Shown in pieces: positions 1 through 9,482 of a stretch of DNA of 62,988 nucleotides. Position 1 is the first letter of the stretch. Each line of letters opens with the position of its first letter. Under the pieces are notes generated by a model. The model ran no database searches, was not told the DNA's origin, and saw only the letters and a program-made list of their open reading frames with translations. Origin of the DNA: Bauldia litoralis (GTDB taxonomy: Bacteria; Pseudomonadota; Alphaproteobacteria; Rhizobiales; Kaistiaceae). The translations under genes were made by a program, and so were the position numbers. The stretch covers positions 1 to 62,988 of the forward strand of contig CAMCWB010000014.1 of assembly GCA_945882315.1 (NCBI GenBank). Reading direction: 5' to 3'.

Positions 1-1
1 C

Positions 2-163
2 TTCCGCTGGAACAGGGCTCTCATCGAGCTCTACAGCCGACTCGTCGCACGCGGAAAAGCCCACACCGCAGCCCTCGTCGCCTGCGCCAGGAAGCTCCTC
101 ATCTATGCAAATACCGTCGTCCAGCGCGGTACTCCATGGATCGAAAAAACCGCAACGACTTAA
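2..163 (+). CDS. IS110-family transposase, C-terminal fragment (runs off window start)
   Basis: The reading frame enters the window already open and gives 53 residues ending in a double stop (TAA TAG). The text (RWNRALIELY..., LLIYANTVVQRGTPW) resembles the C-terminal helical end of IS110/IS116/IS902 transposases, which act on circular intermediates with a DEDD domain and a C-terminal serine motif; that part is outside the window. It lies just downstream of gpsA, where Hyphomicrobiales often carry a YCII-related gene, so the element may have landed at or replaced the end of that operon. Whether the rest of the transposase is intact cannot be judged here. Confidence 0.6.
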   Translation, partial: FRWNRALIELYSRLVARGKAHTAALVACARKLLIYANTVVQRGTPWIEKTATT

Positions 164-169
164 TAGTTG

Positions 170-1156
170 CTACGAATCCGTCTCGCGCCGGAGCGGCCGG
201 GTCATCAGGCGCTCGATCGCATGGTCGATATCGAGCTGGCCGGCAAGGATGTCGGCGACGGCCTCGACGATCGGCATCGCGATGCCGTGCTGGCGGGCGA
301 GGTCGCGGACCACGACCGCCGTCTCGATCCCCTCGACGAGCGGATGCGGCGCGGTCAGCGCCGCGCCGCCGCCCAGCGACAGGCCAAAGGCGAAATTGCG
401 CGATTGCGGGCCGGAGCAGGTCAGCACCAGGTCGCCGAGGCCGGAGAGGCCCATCGGCGTCTCGGGCAGGGCGCCCATCGCCTCGGCGAAACGGCGGAGC
501 TCGACGAAGTTCCGTGCGATCAGCGCAGCCAGCGCGCTGGCGCCGAGCTTGCGGCCGGCGACGATGCCGGCGGCGATGGCGAGCACGTTCTTGACGGCGC
601 CGCCGAGCTCGACGCCGACGAGGTCGGTCTCGGCATAGGGGCGGAAGGCGTCATGGGCGAGGGCCCGGGAGAGCGCCAGCGCCAGCCCCTCGTCCTCGGC
701 CGCGATGGTGACGGCGGTCGGAAGGCGGCGGGCCACGTCGCTAGCGAAGCTCGGGCCGGAGAGCATGGCGGGAATGGCGCCGGGCGCCTCCTCGGCGAGG
801 ATCTCCGACATGCGCTTGCCGCTGCCGCGCTCCAGCCCCTTTGCGGCGACGACGAGCGGCTTGCCCTGCGACAGGCCTCGCGGCATCGCGGCGACGACCG
901 CGCGGACCGATTGCGCCGGCACGGCGAGGATGATCGCGTCGGCGTCGAGCGCGCGCGCCAGGTCGCCGGTGGCGGCGATCGTCTTGTCGAGCGGAATGCC
1001 GGGAAGCCGGCGGCGGTTTTCATGGTGCCGGTTGATGTCGTCGATGGTCTCGGCGTCGCGCGCATAAAGAGTGACGGTGCGCCCGGCGCGCGCCGCGACA
1101 AGGGCGAGGGCCGTGCCCCAGGAGCCACCGCCGATGATGCCGATGCGGTCGATCAC
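170..1156 (-). CDS. gpsA: Glycerol-3-phosphate dehydrogenase [NAD(P)+]
   Basis: This cytosolic enzyme reduces dihydroxyacetone phosphate to sn-glycerol-3-phosphate for phospholipid synthesis. The 328-residue product is full length for the family. Visible motifs are the Rossmann loop GGGSWG (residues 9-14), SGPSF (133-137), the catalytic lysine in GGAVKN (about Lys189) and SGLGDL (238-243). I chose the GTG start at 1156 because its GTGA overlaps the tsaD stop, a normal coupled junction, and the protein then begins V-I-D-R-I-G directly before the nucleotide fold. The same frame stays open far upstream, but that part is the antiphase shadow of tsaD. Confidence 0.95.
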   Translation of the reverse strand: MIDRIGIIGGGSWGTALALVAARAGRTVTLYARDAETIDDINRHHENRRRLPGIPLDKTIAATGDLARALDADAIILAVPAQSVRAVVAAMPRGLSQGKPLVVAAKGLERGSGKRMSEILAEEAPGAIPAMLSGPSFASDVARRLPTAVTIAAEDEGLALALSRALAHDAFRPYAETDLVGVELGGAVKNVLAIAAGIVAGRKLGASALAALIARNFVELRRFAEAMGALPETPMGLSGLGDLVLTCSGPQSRNFAFGLSLGGGAALTAPHPLVEGIETAVVVRDLARQHGIAMPIVEAVADILAGQLDIDHAIERLMTRPLRRETDS

Positions 1157-2232
1157 GCTTTCATGCCTTTCGCTCCGGCGCCGAGGCGGGCCGCCGCTGT
1201 CTCGTCGAGCGGCCAGCGCGGCCGCGCCGGCGCGTCGAAAGTGTCGATGAGGCCGAGCGCCAGCCGTTCGGCGCCGGCCCAGGCGATCATCGCGCCATTG
1301 TCGGCGCAGAGGCTTTGCGGCGGCGCCACGAAACGATAGCCGCGCGCCACGGCCGTGGCGGACAGCTTGCTGCGGATCGCCTGGTTGGCGGCGACGCCGC
1401 CGGCGACGACCAGAACGGGCGCGACGATGCCGGCATGGAGAGCGCCGAAAGCCGCCATCGCATGGGCGGTGCGGTCGGCGACGATGTCGGTCACCGCCGC
1501 CTGGAAGCTCGCGGCGAAATCGGCGACGTCGCGATCGGACAGCGGGGCGGCGGCTTCGGCGGCGATGCGCAGCGCGGTCTTCAACCCGGAAAAGGAGAAA
1601 TCGGCGCCGACTCGGCCGAGCAGCGGGCGCGGCAGCGGGAAGCGCTTGGCGTCGCCCGCAGCCGCCTGTTTCTCGATCTCGGGGCCGCCGGGATAGGCGA
1701 GGCCGAGCAGCTTCGCCGCCTTGTCGAAGGCTTCGCCCAGCGCGTCGTCGATGGTCGTGCCGAGCCGCCGGTAGTTGCCGACGCCATCGACCGAGAGGAA
1801 CTGGGTGTGGCCGCCCGAGAGGAGGAGCAGCAGATAGGGAAAGGCGACGCCGTCGGTCAGGCGCGCCGTCAGCGCGTGGCCTTCGAGATGGTTGACGGCC
1901 AGCAGCGGCTTGCCGGCGGCGAGCGCGATCGCCTTGGCCGTGGTCAGGCCGACGATGACGCCGCCGATGAGGCCGGGGCCGGCGGTTGCCGCGACCGCGT
2001 CGATGCCGTCGATGCCGATGCCGGCTTCGGCGAGCGCCGATGCGATGACCCGGTCGATGATCTCGACATGGGCGCGTGCCGCGATCTCGGGCACGACGCC
2101 GCCGAAGATGGCGTGGTCGTCGATCTGCGAGCGGACGATGTTGGAGAGGATGCGGGCGCTGCCGTCCGCGGCGCGCTCGACCACGGCGGCCGCCGTCTCG
2201 TCGCAGCTCGTCTCGATGCCCAATATCTTCAC
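1153..2232 (-). CDS. tsaD: tRNA N6-adenosine threonylcarbamoyltransferase TsaD
   Basis: TsaD transfers the threonylcarbamoyl group to A37 of tRNAs that read ANN codons (t6A). From the GTG at 2232 the protein is 359 residues, normal for bacteria. It opens with [12 protein letters not shown], has TAGPGL at 83-88 and the metal-binding histidines of the HLEGH motif (His115, His119), and ends in an ASKHA-fold C-terminal half. An in-frame ATG at 2286 would add 18 residues (MVDLFRHRR...) without family resemblance, so the GTG is preferred. It forms an operon with gpsA through a 4-base overlap and is divergent from hemC, with one small gene between. Confidence 0.95.
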   Translation of the reverse strand: MKILGIETSCDETAAAVVERAADGSARILSNIVRSQIDDHAIFGGVVPEIAARAHVEIIDRVIASALAEAGIGIDGIDAVAATAGPGLIGGVIVGLTTAKAIALAAGKPLLAVNHLEGHALTARLTDGVAFPYLLLLLSGGHTQFLSVDGVGNYRRLGTTIDDALGEAFDKAAKLLGLAYPGGPEIEKQAAAGDAKRFPLPRPLLGRVGADFSFSGLKTALRIAAEAAAPLSDRDVADFAASFQAAVTDIVADRTAHAMAAFGALHAGIVAPVLVVAGGVAANQAIRSKLSATAVARGYRFVAPPQSLCADNGAMIAWAGAERLALGLIDTFDAPARPRWPLDETAAARLGAGAKGMKA

Positions 2233-2361
2233 GGCTGCGCCCCGGGATGCGCAACGCGCGCGCCGATGGCGAAATAGATCCACCACACGCGGGCATGCTC
2301 GTGCGGTTTCCGTTCGCGGAGGAGGTTGCTCTTCGCCTGCGGCATGGGAGATTCTAGACGC

Positions 2362-2688
2362 TCACGCCCCGGTAATCCGCATCTCGCCGATCAGGGCGCC
2401 GTCGAGGCGGAAGATGTAGCGGCTGGGGCCGCTGTAGAAATTGCTCTTCCAGTCGGCCGGGACGGTGATCTCGCCCCGCGCCTCGGCGACATCCGTCACC
2501 GTCATTCGGCCCTTGGCGCCGATCGATTCCCTGTCGCTCCAGGCGCGGATCGCCTTGTGGCCGGTGAAGCGGCGGCCCCAATCGTCGATGACGCCCTTTT
2601 CCGTGAAGCAGGCGAGGAAAGCCTCGCTGTCGCCGCCATTGACGGCGGCGACGAGGCGGTTGATCGGCGGCGGCAGGGTCGCGCTCAT
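2362..2688 (-). CDS. SnoaL/NTF2-like protein
   Basis: A 108-residue single-domain protein with the SnoaL-like NTF2 pattern: an N-terminal helix with INRLVAAVNGGD, then FLACFTEKGVIDDWGRRFTG and a G-H-K-A-I-R-AW segment, and C-terminal strands (YIFRLDGALIGEMRIT). Family members are small alpha+beta barrels that act as isomerases, hydrolases or ligand binders; the substrate cannot be read from sequence. It lies between tsaD and hemC and shares the intergenic region with the divergent hemC. It is an uncommon insertion into an otherwise conserved neighbourhood. Confidence 0.75.
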   Translation of the reverse strand: MSATLPPPINRLVAAVNGGDSEAFLACFTEKGVIDDWGRRFTGHKAIRAWSDRESIGAKGRMTVTDVAEARGEITVPADWKSNFYSGPSRYIFRLDGALIGEMRITGA

Positions 2689-2810
2689 AGGGGCCTCATA
2701 CCGGACGGCCGGGGACCGTGCGACGGATATAGGTCTTGCTTATATCGCCTCGATGGCCAATCACCATCTCCGATAATCGCACCAAAGCCATCAGGACCGG
2801 GACCTTATCC

Positions 2811-3725
2811 ATGCCGTCGGGCGGCCTCCGCATCGGGACACGCGCCTCGCCTCTGGCCCTTGCCCAAGCGCGGGAAATGGCGCGCCTGCTGGCTGAAGCC
2901 GGCCATCCCGGGGCCGATCTCGTGCCGATGCGCACGACCGGCGACAAGATCACCGACCGGCCGCTGATCGCCGCCGGCGGCAAGGGCCTGTTCACCAAGG
3001 AAATCGACGAGGCGCTGCTCTCCGGCGAGGTCGATCTCGCCGTCCATTCGGCCAAGGACATGCCGACCCGGCTGCCCGACGGGCTGATCATCGCTGCCTG
3101 CCTGGAGCGCGAGGATGTCCGCGATGCTTTCCTGTCGCCGGTGGCGCGCACGCTCCGCGACCTGCCGCTGGGCGCCCGGCTCGGCACCTCGTCGCTGCGG
3201 CGGAAGGCGCTGGCGCTGCGTCTCCGCCCGGATCTCGAAGTCGTCGACCTGCGTGGCAATGTCGAGACGCGGCTTCGCAAGCTTGGCGAGGGTATCGCCG
3301 ATGCGACGCTGCTCGCCTCCGCCGGCCTCCGCCGCCTTGGCCTGATCGACCGCGCCACCAGCCTGATCGACGTCGCCGACTGGCTGCCCGCATCCGGCCA
3401 GGGCGCCATCGCCATCGTCGTGCGCGAGGATTCGCCGACGCGCGCCATCGTCGCGGCGATCGACCATGCCGCGACCTCGACGGCGCTCGCCGCCGAGCGG
3501 GCTTTCCTCACCGTGCTCGACGGTTCCTGCCGGACGCCGATCGGCGCTCTGGCCGAGCTCGACGGCGACGGGCTGCGTTTCCGCGGCATCATCGTCAAGC
3601 CGGACGGCAGCGCCGCCCATGACGTCGCGCGGTCGGGATCGATTGCCGATGCTGCGGCGTTGGGGAGCGATGCCGGCGCCGAGCTCGCCAGGCGCGGCGG
3701 CGCGGATTTCTTCTCGACAGGCTGA
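2811..3725 (+). CDS. hemC: Hydroxymethylbilane synthase (porphobilinogen deaminase)
   Basis: Polymerises four porphobilinogens into hydroxymethylbilane in tetrapyrrole synthesis. The 304-residue product starts MPSGGLRIGTRASPLALAQ. It contains the catalytic aspartate in HSAKD (Asp83), the substrate-binding LGTSSLRR stretch (125-132), DLRGNVETR, and the cysteine that carries the dipyrromethane cofactor in DGSCRTPIG (Cys240). The ATG at 2811 is chosen because residues upstream in the open frame (MLISPRWPIT...) do not belong to the family. It is the first gene of a hemC-hemD-mitofilin-hemY run. Confidence 0.96.
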   Translation: MPSGGLRIGTRASPLALAQAREMARLLAEAGHPGADLVPMRTTGDKITDRPLIAAGGKGLFTKEIDEALLSGEVDLAVHSAKDMPTRLPDGLIIAACLEREDVRDAFLSPVARTLRDLPLGARLGTSSLRRKALALRLRPDLEVVDLRGNVETRLRKLGEGIADATLLASAGLRRLGLIDRATSLIDVADWLPASGQGAIAIVVREDSPTRAIVAAIDHAATSTALAAERAFLTVLDGSCRTPIGALAELDGDGLRFRGIIVKPDGSAAHDVARSGSIADAAALGSDAGAELARRGGADFFSTG

Positions 3726-3729
3726 ATCC

Positions 3730-4446
3730 ATGCGCCTCCTCGTCACCCGGCCCGAACCCGATGCGGCAGAGACGGCCGCGCGGCTGAAGGCAATGGGCCA
3801 CGAGCCGCTCTCGGCGCCGCTCCTCGAAATCGTCCTCACGCCGCCGCCCGCCGATGTCGCCGCGCCGGCGGCGATCGTCTTCACCAGCCGCAACGGCGTC
3901 CGCGCCCTGTCGACCTGGCCGCAGGGCAAGGGCTGGCGCGATCGCCCGGTCTTCGCCACCGGCCATGCCACGGCGGCAGCGGCGCGCGCCGCCGGCTTCA
4001 CGGATGTGCGGCCGGGCAACGGCGATTCGGCCGACCTCGCCAATTTCTTCATGGAGCATGTGCCGCGGACATTGCGGCCGATCCTCTATCCCGCGGCGCG
4101 CGACCGGACCGGCGCCCTGTCGAGCGGGCTGCGCGCCAACGGCTTCGATGTCATGACGATCGAATCCTACCGAGCCGAGGCGATCGCCGGGCTCGATCCT
4201 GCGACGGTTGCTGCGCTCGGCTCGGGATCGATCGACGGCGTCCTCCTCTATTCACGCCGAACGGCCGAGGTTTTTGCCGGGCTCGCCGAGCGATACGGCT
4301 TTTGGCCGGCGCTGCGGGACACGCCTCTCCTGGTGCTGTCGCCGCGGGTTGCCGAGCCGCTCCGCGGGCAAGCCCGGTCGGTCCTGGTGGCGAAGCATCC
4401 GAATGAGGACGCGCTGTTCGAACTCCTTGCCGAGGTCGGACGTTAA
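3730..4446 (+). CDS. hemD: Uroporphyrinogen-III synthase
   Basis: Closes hydroxymethylbilane with inversion of ring D to give uroporphyrinogen III. The 238-residue protein begins MRLLVTRPEPDAAETA, the standard HemD opening. It shows two alternating Rossmann-like halves (IVFTSRNGVRAL; GVLLYSRRTAEVF) and the C-terminal VLVAKHPNEDALFELL pattern. HemD sequences diverge strongly, so the position four bases after hemC adds weight. It shares an operon with hemC upstream and the mitofilin gene downstream. Confidence 0.92.
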   Translation: MRLLVTRPEPDAAETAARLKAMGHEPLSAPLLEIVLTPPPADVAAPAAIVFTSRNGVRALSTWPQGKGWRDRPVFATGHATAAAARAAGFTDVRPGNGDSADLANFFMEHVPRTLRPILYPAARDRTGALSSGLRANGFDVMTIESYRAEAIAGLDPATVAALGSGSIDGVLLYSRRTAEVFAGLAERYGFWPALRDTPLLVLSPRVAEPLRGQARSVLVAKHPNEDALFELLAEVGR

Positions 4447-4489
4447 TCGCTTGGTTCCCGAAATATCGTATAAGGGCGGCGGGGGCGGA

Positions 4490-5842
4490 ATGGAGGATGC
4501 GACGGAGATGGGCGCCGACGAGGCCGACATCCCGAAAGGGGCCGAAAAAACCGCCCCGCCTGGTGCCAAGCGCCGGGCCCGGCCGCCCGTGACGATCGAC
4601 CTCCAGGCCGAATCGGTTCCGGCGGAGGCCGCAGGCGAGCCGGAAAGGATGGCCGAGCCGCCGCCCGTTCAGGCCGAACCCGAAACCCCCGCCGAGCCGA
4701 AGGTGCCGCCAACCGATCCGGCCGGCGCCGCCCGGAGGAGACAATCCATTCCCGATCATGGGCCCAATTACGCGCTGCTCGCCGCAGCGGGAGCCGCCGG
4801 CGGCCTCGTCGTGCTGGCGCTGGGCTTCGGCCTGCAGGCGGCAGGAATCATCCCGACGCCGGGGCACGATATCGCCGTCGCGGCGCGGTCGGCCGGCAGC
4901 GATCTGTCGACGAGGTTCGCGGGGCTCGACCAGAGGCTGCAGGGGATCGAGGCCGCAAGTTCGCAGACCATCGCCGATCGGGCGCTGCTCGACGATATCG
5001 CCCGCCGCGTCGGCGTCGCCGACGCCTTCGGCAGTTCGCTCGGCGACCGTATCCTGACGCTCGAAGCCACGGTTGCGGCGCTCGACGAGAAGACCGCCAC
5101 CGCAGGCGATCCGGTCACGCAACAGAGCGTCGATGCGCTCTCGGCCCGCATCGCAAGCCTCGAGGCGACACCGTCGATCGGCGGCGAACCGGCATCCGCA
5201 CCGGTGATGGCCGCGCCTACTGCCAGCGATACTGCGCTGGAGCAGCGCATCGCCGCTCTGGAAGCGAAGGTCGCCGTACCTGCCACGCAGTCCGTTGCGG
5301 CCGCAACGGCTCCGGCTCCCGCGGCTGCACCGGCTGATGATTTCAACCGCGCCGATGCGCTGGCGGCTCTGCGTGGCGCAGCGGGCGCCGGCGGCAATTT
5401 CGGGTCGGAGCTCGCCGTCGTCGGTGCTTTCGGCATGGGTGCCGCGCAGGTCACGGCGCTGGCGCCACTCGCCGAAAAGAATGTGCCCGATGGTGAAACG
5501 CTGGCGCTCGGCTTCCCCGAAATCGCCAACGACATCCTCGCTGCGGCCAATGCGGCCGAGGGCGGGGTCTTCGGACAGATCCTCGCCTATGGCCGCAGTC
5601 TGGTCCGCGTCCGGCCGAGCGATGCCGTTCCGGGCGATGACCCGGCCGCGATCGTCTCGCGCGTCGAGGCGGCGCTGAAGCAAGGCGACCTTGCCGCGGC
5701 CTATGCGGAATGGGAGAAACTGCCCGCGGCCGAGCAGGATGTCTCGCGGCCCTGGGCCGAACAGGTCGCCGATCGTGTCGCCATCGACCGGCTCGTCGAA
5801 GAACTCGCGTTGGCGCTCGGCGCTGCCGCAGGAAGCGGTTAA
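4490..5842 (+). CDS. Mitofilin/Mic60-like inner-membrane protein
   Basis: A 450-residue protein with a charged, proline-rich cytoplasmic N-terminus, one membrane helix (about 95-121), a long periplasmic coiled-coil/Ala-rich region, and a C-terminal mitofilin-like domain (AVPGDDPAAIVSRVEAALKQGDL...EWEKLP). Alphaproteobacterial homologues are relatives of mitochondrial Mic60, which bends membranes at cristae junctions, and they sit between hemD and hemY as here. The ATG at 4490 follows a G-rich ribosome site; the open frame upstream overlaps hemD and lacks family residues. A role in inner-membrane shaping is inferred from family knowledge. Confidence 0.88.
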   Translation: MEDATEMGADEADIPKGAEKTAPPGAKRRARPPVTIDLQAESVPAEAAGEPERMAEPPPVQAEPETPAEPKVPPTDPAGAARRRQSIPDHGPNYALLAAAGAAGGLVVLALGFGLQAAGIIPTPGHDIAVAARSAGSDLSTRFAGLDQRLQGIEAASSQTIADRALLDDIARRVGVADAFGSSLGDRILTLEATVAALDEKTATAGDPVTQQSVDALSARIASLEATPSIGGEPASAPVMAAPTASDTALEQRIAALEAKVAVPATQSVAAATAPAPAAAPADDFNRADALAALRGAAGAGGNFGSELAVVGAFGMGAAQVTALAPLAEKNVPDGETLALGFPEIANDILAAANAAEGGVFGQILAYGRSLVRVRPSDAVPGDDPAAIVSRVEAALKQGDLAAAYAEWEKLPAAEQDVSRPWAEQVADRVAIDRLVEELALALGAAAGSG

Positions 5843-5854
5843 ACGGCACCGGGC

Positions 5855-7447
5855 ATGACGCGCGTCATCTTCTATTTCGGCCTTCTCTTCCTGCTTGCGA
5901 TAGGCTTCGCCTGGCTCGCCGACCGTCCGGGCGCGCTGACGCTCGACTGGCAGGGCTACACGATCGAGACCTCGATCATGGTCGCGGCGCTGGGATTGAC
6001 CGCGATCATCGCCGTGGTGGCGCTGATCGGCGGGCTCATCCGCGGCATTCTCGTGACACCGCGCATCTTCGGCAATTTCCTCGGCCAGCGCCGCCGCGAC
6101 CGCGGCTATCGCGCCCTGTCGCGCGGCATGATCGCGGTCGGCGCCGGCGACACCAAGCTGGCGCGCCGCGCCGCGACCGAATCCTCCGGGCTCCTCAAGG
6201 ACGAACCGCTGACCCTCCTTCTGACGGCACAGGCGGCGCAGCTTTCCGGCGATGCGGCCGGGGCCCGGACCGCCTTCGAGGCGCTGGCGGCACGTCCCGA
6301 TACGCGCGTCCTCGGCCTGCACGGCCTCTATATCGAGGCGACGCGGCAGGGCGAGCATGAGGCGGCCCGGCATTTCGCCGAGGAGACCATGAAGGCGGCG
6401 CCGCAGATCGGCTGGGCCGGGACGGCGCTGTTCGATTATCAGGCAGGCGCCGGCGAATGGCTGGGCGCGCTGGCGACGCTCGATGCGAATCTCCGCGCCG
6501 GCATCGTCGACAAGAAGGCGGCCAGGCGCTTCCGTGCGGTGCTTCTCACGGCGCTGGCGCGCGAGGCCGAGAGCGGCGATCCCGGGGAGGCGCGCAACCG
6601 GGCGCTGGAAGCCCATAAGCTCGCACCGGACCTGCCCGAACCGGCGATCGTCGCCGGGCGGCTCCTGGCGCGCTCCGGTGATTTGCGGCGGGCCTCACGT
6701 ATCCTCGAATCGACCTGGAAGATCGTCGCGCATCCCGAGATCGCCGACGCCTATGTGGCGCTCCGCTCCGGTGATTCGGTCCGCGACCGGCTGAAGCGCA
6801 TGAAGCGGCTCGCCGACATGCAGCTCGGTCATCCCGAAAGCGCCATGGCGATGGCGCGGGCGGCGATCGATGCGCATGAGTGGCAGATGGCGCGCGATGC
6901 GCTGCAGCGGCTCCTGGAGACGCGGCCGAGCGAGCGTGTCTGCCTGCTGGTGGCCGAGATCGAGGAAAGCGAGACCGGCGACGAGGGCCGCGTCCGCCAG
7001 TGGCTGACCCGCGCCATCCACGCGCCGCGCGATCCGGTCTGGGTCGCCGACGGCCGGATTTTCCCGCGCTGGGCGCCGGTTTCGCCGGTCACCGGCCGGA
7101 TCGACCGATTCGAATGGAAGGTCGCCGGCGAGCCGATCCCGTCCTTCCGGGTGCCGGGGATCGATGCCGGGCACGCCGCCTCGCGGTCGACCGAGCTGGT
7201 TGCCGCCGCACCGGCGCTGGCGCCGGAGAGACTGCCGGTGGCCGAGGCGCTTGAAATCGAGGCGAGTGATTCGCCGGCGATCGATGTCCTGGTCGAGGCG
7301 ACGCCCGACAAGAAGCCGGAAAGGCCGAAGGCTCCTGCCGAACCGGCGCCGGCTCTCGCCGAACCGGTCCTGCCCCGGGCTCCCGACGATCCCGGGCCCG
7401 AAGGCGCCGAGAGCGACGAAGCCCGCCGCCGTTTCCGCCTGTTCTGA
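5855..7447 (+). CDS. hemY: HemY-family TPR membrane protein
   Basis: A 530-residue protein with two N-terminal membrane helices (about 3-20 and 41-62), the HemY_N block (TPRIFGNFLGQRRRDRGYRALSRGM), then TPR-like helical repeats and an acidic/proline-rich tail. This is the proteobacterial HemY (not the Gram-positive oxidase of the same name). It is anchored in the inner membrane and genetically tied to haem synthesis; its biochemical role is unresolved. It follows the mitofilin gene by 12 bases and closes the hem cluster, with tRNA-Thr just after it. Confidence 0.93.
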   Translation: MTRVIFYFGLLFLLAIGFAWLADRPGALTLDWQGYTIETSIMVAALGLTAIIAVVALIGGLIRGILVTPRIFGNFLGQRRRDRGYRALSRGMIAVGAGDTKLARRAATESSGLLKDEPLTLLLTAQAAQLSGDAAGARTAFEALAARPDTRVLGLHGLYIEATRQGEHEAARHFAEETMKAAPQIGWAGTALFDYQAGAGEWLGALATLDANLRAGIVDKKAARRFRAVLLTALAREAESGDPGEARNRALEAHKLAPDLPEPAIVAGRLLARSGDLRRASRILESTWKIVAHPEIADAYVALRSGDSVRDRLKRMKRLADMQLGHPESAMAMARAAIDAHEWQMARDALQRLLETRPSERVCLLVAEIEESETGDEGRVRQWLTRAIHAPRDPVWVADGRIFPRWAPVSPVTGRIDRFEWKVAGEPIPSFRVPGIDAGHAASRSTELVAAAPALAPERLPVAEALEIEASDSPAIDVLVEATPDKKPERPKAPAEPAPALAEPVLPRAPDDPGPEGAESDEARRRFRLF

Positions 7448-7498
7448 AGGCTTCGCTTGAACGCCGGCCCGGTTCTGGCTATCTATACCGCCGGTTTC

Positions 7499-7574
7499 GC
7501 CGCTTTAGCTCAGTTGGTAGAGCACCGCATTCGTAATGCGGGGGTCAGGTGTTCGAGTCACCTAAGCGGCACCA
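7499..7574 (+). tRNA. tRNA-Thr (anticodon CGT)
   Basis: A full cloverleaf can be drawn: acceptor GCCGCTT/AAGCGGC, D-arm GCTC...GAGC, anticodon stem CCGCA/TGCGG with loop TTCGTAA (anticodon CGT), T-arm AGGTG/CACCT with loop TTCGAGT, and an encoded CCA at 7572-7574. It decodes ACG. Its 3' half (7531-7574) recurs in diverged form at 11689-11732, which marks it as the integration target of the following island. Confidence 0.96.
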
Positions 7575-7592
7575 TTTTTCGCCTCCTTCCAT

Positions 7593-7622
7593 GCCCCGTC
7601 GATGATCTCGGCGGGGTTTTTT
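7593..7622 (+). terminator. Rho-independent terminator after tRNA-Thr
   Basis: CCCCG (7594-7598) pairs with CGGGG (7612-7616) across a 13-base loop and is followed by a run of six T. It lies 20 bases beyond the tRNA CCA end, suitable for ending a hemY-tRNA or tRNA transcript. The loop is longish and the stem short. Confidence 0.55.
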
Positions 7623-7626
7623 GTCA

Positions 7627-7654
7627 ACGCCGGATCAAAAACGCCGGATCAAAA
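7627..7654. repeat. 14-bp perfect tandem duplication
   Basis: ACGCCGGATCAAAA occurs twice head-to-tail (7627-7640 and 7641-7654) directly after the tRNA terminator, at the left edge of the island. The rest of 7655-7905 contains no convincing gene. Confidence 0.8.
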
Positions 7655-7905
7655 ATGCATCAGCCGGCCCGGCCGGACGGCTGGGCCGGGAGGCATTTCG
7701 GGGTTTTCGATCAGACCTTGGGTTTGTCGTCCGGCGGAGTTTCGTCAGGAAGGCTGCGCGCTCGACGCTTGCACCAGACGGCGGCACAGAAATTCTGCTA
7801 CCAAATCGATCGTCTCGCCGGCAGTAGGCATCTCGCGAAGGTCGTCTAGCTAGCGTCTCTTTTGGCCAAGGTCAGGCCCCTATTCGGTCGGGGGCGGCCG
7901 GGGCG

Positions 7906-8625
7906 TTAAAAGCGCAGAGGAGCTTTCTCGCGGAAAACACTGTCGATCTTAACTGCCATGCCCAGCCGATCTCGAAGAGCCGACGTGAGATGGTAGATAA
8001 AGACGGACTCCGACTGTATTGACGGATCACTCAAGATTCGGCTGCCGATGAGGTTGAAGGCGCTACCTAGGTCATGAAGCGCAATGCCTTCTTGTTCCGC
8101 GCGGTCGCTCAGATAGCCTTGGGTGGGGAACCAGTGATCCGATCTAATTTTATCCCAAGGTATGCTTGCTTGCTCGAAGAGACTTGCGTGGTTCTTGGAG
8201 TAGACACTCAAGCCGCTGTTATAGAAAGACGTCGCCGGCAGGGGCGTGGCTCGTCCGTAGATCTCTTTATGCTTGGGGATATAAGACGCGAATTTGGCAT
8301 TGCCAGGGCCAGCCACCCAGCAGCCAATCGCGTCCTCCGGAACAATATCGGCGAGAGGCGGTGTCGTCGGCGAGATCATGCAGGTATCGTCGACCTGGAT
8401 CACGCGGTCATAAATGTCGAAGAAGCACCTGATCCCGAGTTTCTGGGTCCGGCCAAAATTCTGAAAGCGGTCGAAGTCCGCAGGACGAAGATGCGCGACG
8501 AGAGGCTGCCGTACAACAACAAGATCATAACTACATTTAAGGCAATAATGTTCAAGCCAACGCAAAGCGATCGGCCACCACGGCCGATCTCCCAACGACA
8601 CCACTACTATTGCGACACGCGACAC
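7906..8625 (-). CDS. Putative glycosyltransferase-like protein
   Basis: A 239-residue soluble protein. The N-terminus (RVAIVVVSLGDRPWWPIALRW) reads like a nucleotide-sugar fold strand. A YDRVIQVDDTCMI segment near residues 72-84 resembles the acidic metal-binding D-x-D strand of GT-A transferases, and FYNSGLSVYSK is reminiscent of the F-N-S/A-G-V motif of GT8-like enzymes. I cannot place it in a named family. It sits in the tRNA-Thr island beside sulfotransferase-like genes, so modification of a surface glycan is plausible. It is divergent from the next gene. Confidence 0.55.
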   Translation of the reverse strand: MSRVAIVVVSLGDRPWWPIALRWLEHYCLKCSYDLVVVRQPLVAHLRPADFDRFQNFGRTQKLGIRCFFDIYDRVIQVDDTCMISPTTPPLADIVPEDAIGCWVAGPGNAKFASYIPKHKEIYGRATPLPATSFYNSGLSVYSKNHASLFEQASIPWDKIRSDHWFPTQGYLSDRAEQEGIALHDLGSAFNLIGSRILSDPSIQSESVFIYHLTSALRDRLGMAVKIDSVFREKAPLRF

Positions 8626-8705
8626 CCCTCACTCCTTTCACTGCTACGGCTCACTAGAGTGTTATCCTTTCGACAAACCGCCAGCAATGAATAAGCTCCT
8701 AGGTC

Positions 8706-9482
8706 ATGCAACGTATCTTTCTGGTTTCTCACTTAAAGCGTAGCGGCGGCCACGCCGTCACGAACTGGCTGCAAGAGAGCGAAAAGGACTCGGTTTTTTT
8801 TAACAACGACATACCGGTTCAGCCCGTGCTGATGGGCTCCGCTTCGCTGCCGGACAAGCCTCCCTCGTTTGAGGATTGGACGCGACGCAAACCACCGGAT
8901 GCAGCACGTGCTATCGCAAGGGCCGGCACCTTATTCGTGAGCGTGGAAGATTTCGGTCTGGATGTAAGCCCTTTTGAACACCCCGCTATAGTGCTGATTA
9001 TCATACTGCGTGATCCAGAAAACCTGTTTGCAAGCCGTATCCGCAAGGCATCGAGTACATCGCTCAAGGCGTACGACTATCACGACCCGGCGATTCTCGG
9101 CCGTGCAGTGCTGCTATGGAAAGAGCACGCCCGGGTGGTGCTGGGCCTCGCACACTGCCCGCTGCCCCATATCGGCGTGTTTTATGACGCGTGGCTGATT
9201 GGCGAGACTTATCGCGAGGCGTTGGCGAAGGTGCTTGGCCTGTCAACACTTCAACGTCCCTCGGGACAGATGACGAGCGAGGGTGGCGGTAGTTCGTTCG
9301 CGGACCGTACAGTCGATGCATCCTCACTTCGCCGTCGCTCCGATCTCCTAGACGAACAAGAGAGCGACGTCCTGCGCAGGATTATGTCGGATCCTGAGAT
9401 GCGCGAACTCTCCGCTCAAACCGCCACGGCCGTGACGCGCCTCGTCTCAGGGGGCGAAGCCCGATCTACAAGGCGACCTTAG
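8706..9482 (+). CDS. Sulfotransferase-like P-loop protein
   Basis: A 258-residue protein with a 5'-phosphosulfate-binding-type loop near the N-terminus (HLKRSGGHAVTNW, residues 9-21) and a 3'-phosphate-type segment (IIILRDPENLFASR), the two PAPS-contact motifs of sulfotransferases. PAPS-dependent transfer of sulfate to a carbohydrate or lipid acceptor is the likely activity; the acceptor is unknown. It belongs to the island and overlaps the 3' end of the convergent gene at 9466 by 17 bases. Confidence 0.65.
   Translation: MQRIFLVSHLKRSGGHAVTNWLQESEKDSVFFNNDIPVQPVLMGSASLPDKPPSFEDWTRRKPPDAARAIARAGTLFVSVEDFGLDVSPFEHPAIVLIIILRDPENLFASRIRKASSTSLKAYDYHDPAILGRAVLLWKEHARVVLGLAHCPLPHIGVFYDAWLIGETYREALAKVLGLSTLQRPSGQMTSEGGGSSFADRTVDASSLRRRSDLLDEQESDVLRRIMSDPEMRELSAQTATAVTRLVSGGEARSTRRP

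Noticed and set aside
170-2296. A 708-residue minus-strand frame spanning gpsA and the tsaD region
   Set aside because: Only its second half is GpsA. The first half is an arginine/proline-rich antiphase reading of tsaD, so the frame is split at the GTG at 1156.
4151-6616. An 821-residue minus-strand frame opposite the mitofilin and hemY genes
   Set aside because: Arginine/glycine-rich composition without motifs; it is the GC-driven shadow of well-supported plus-strand genes.
7457-7849. Frames running through tRNA-Thr
   Set aside because: They overlap a complete cloverleaf gene and show no protein motifs.
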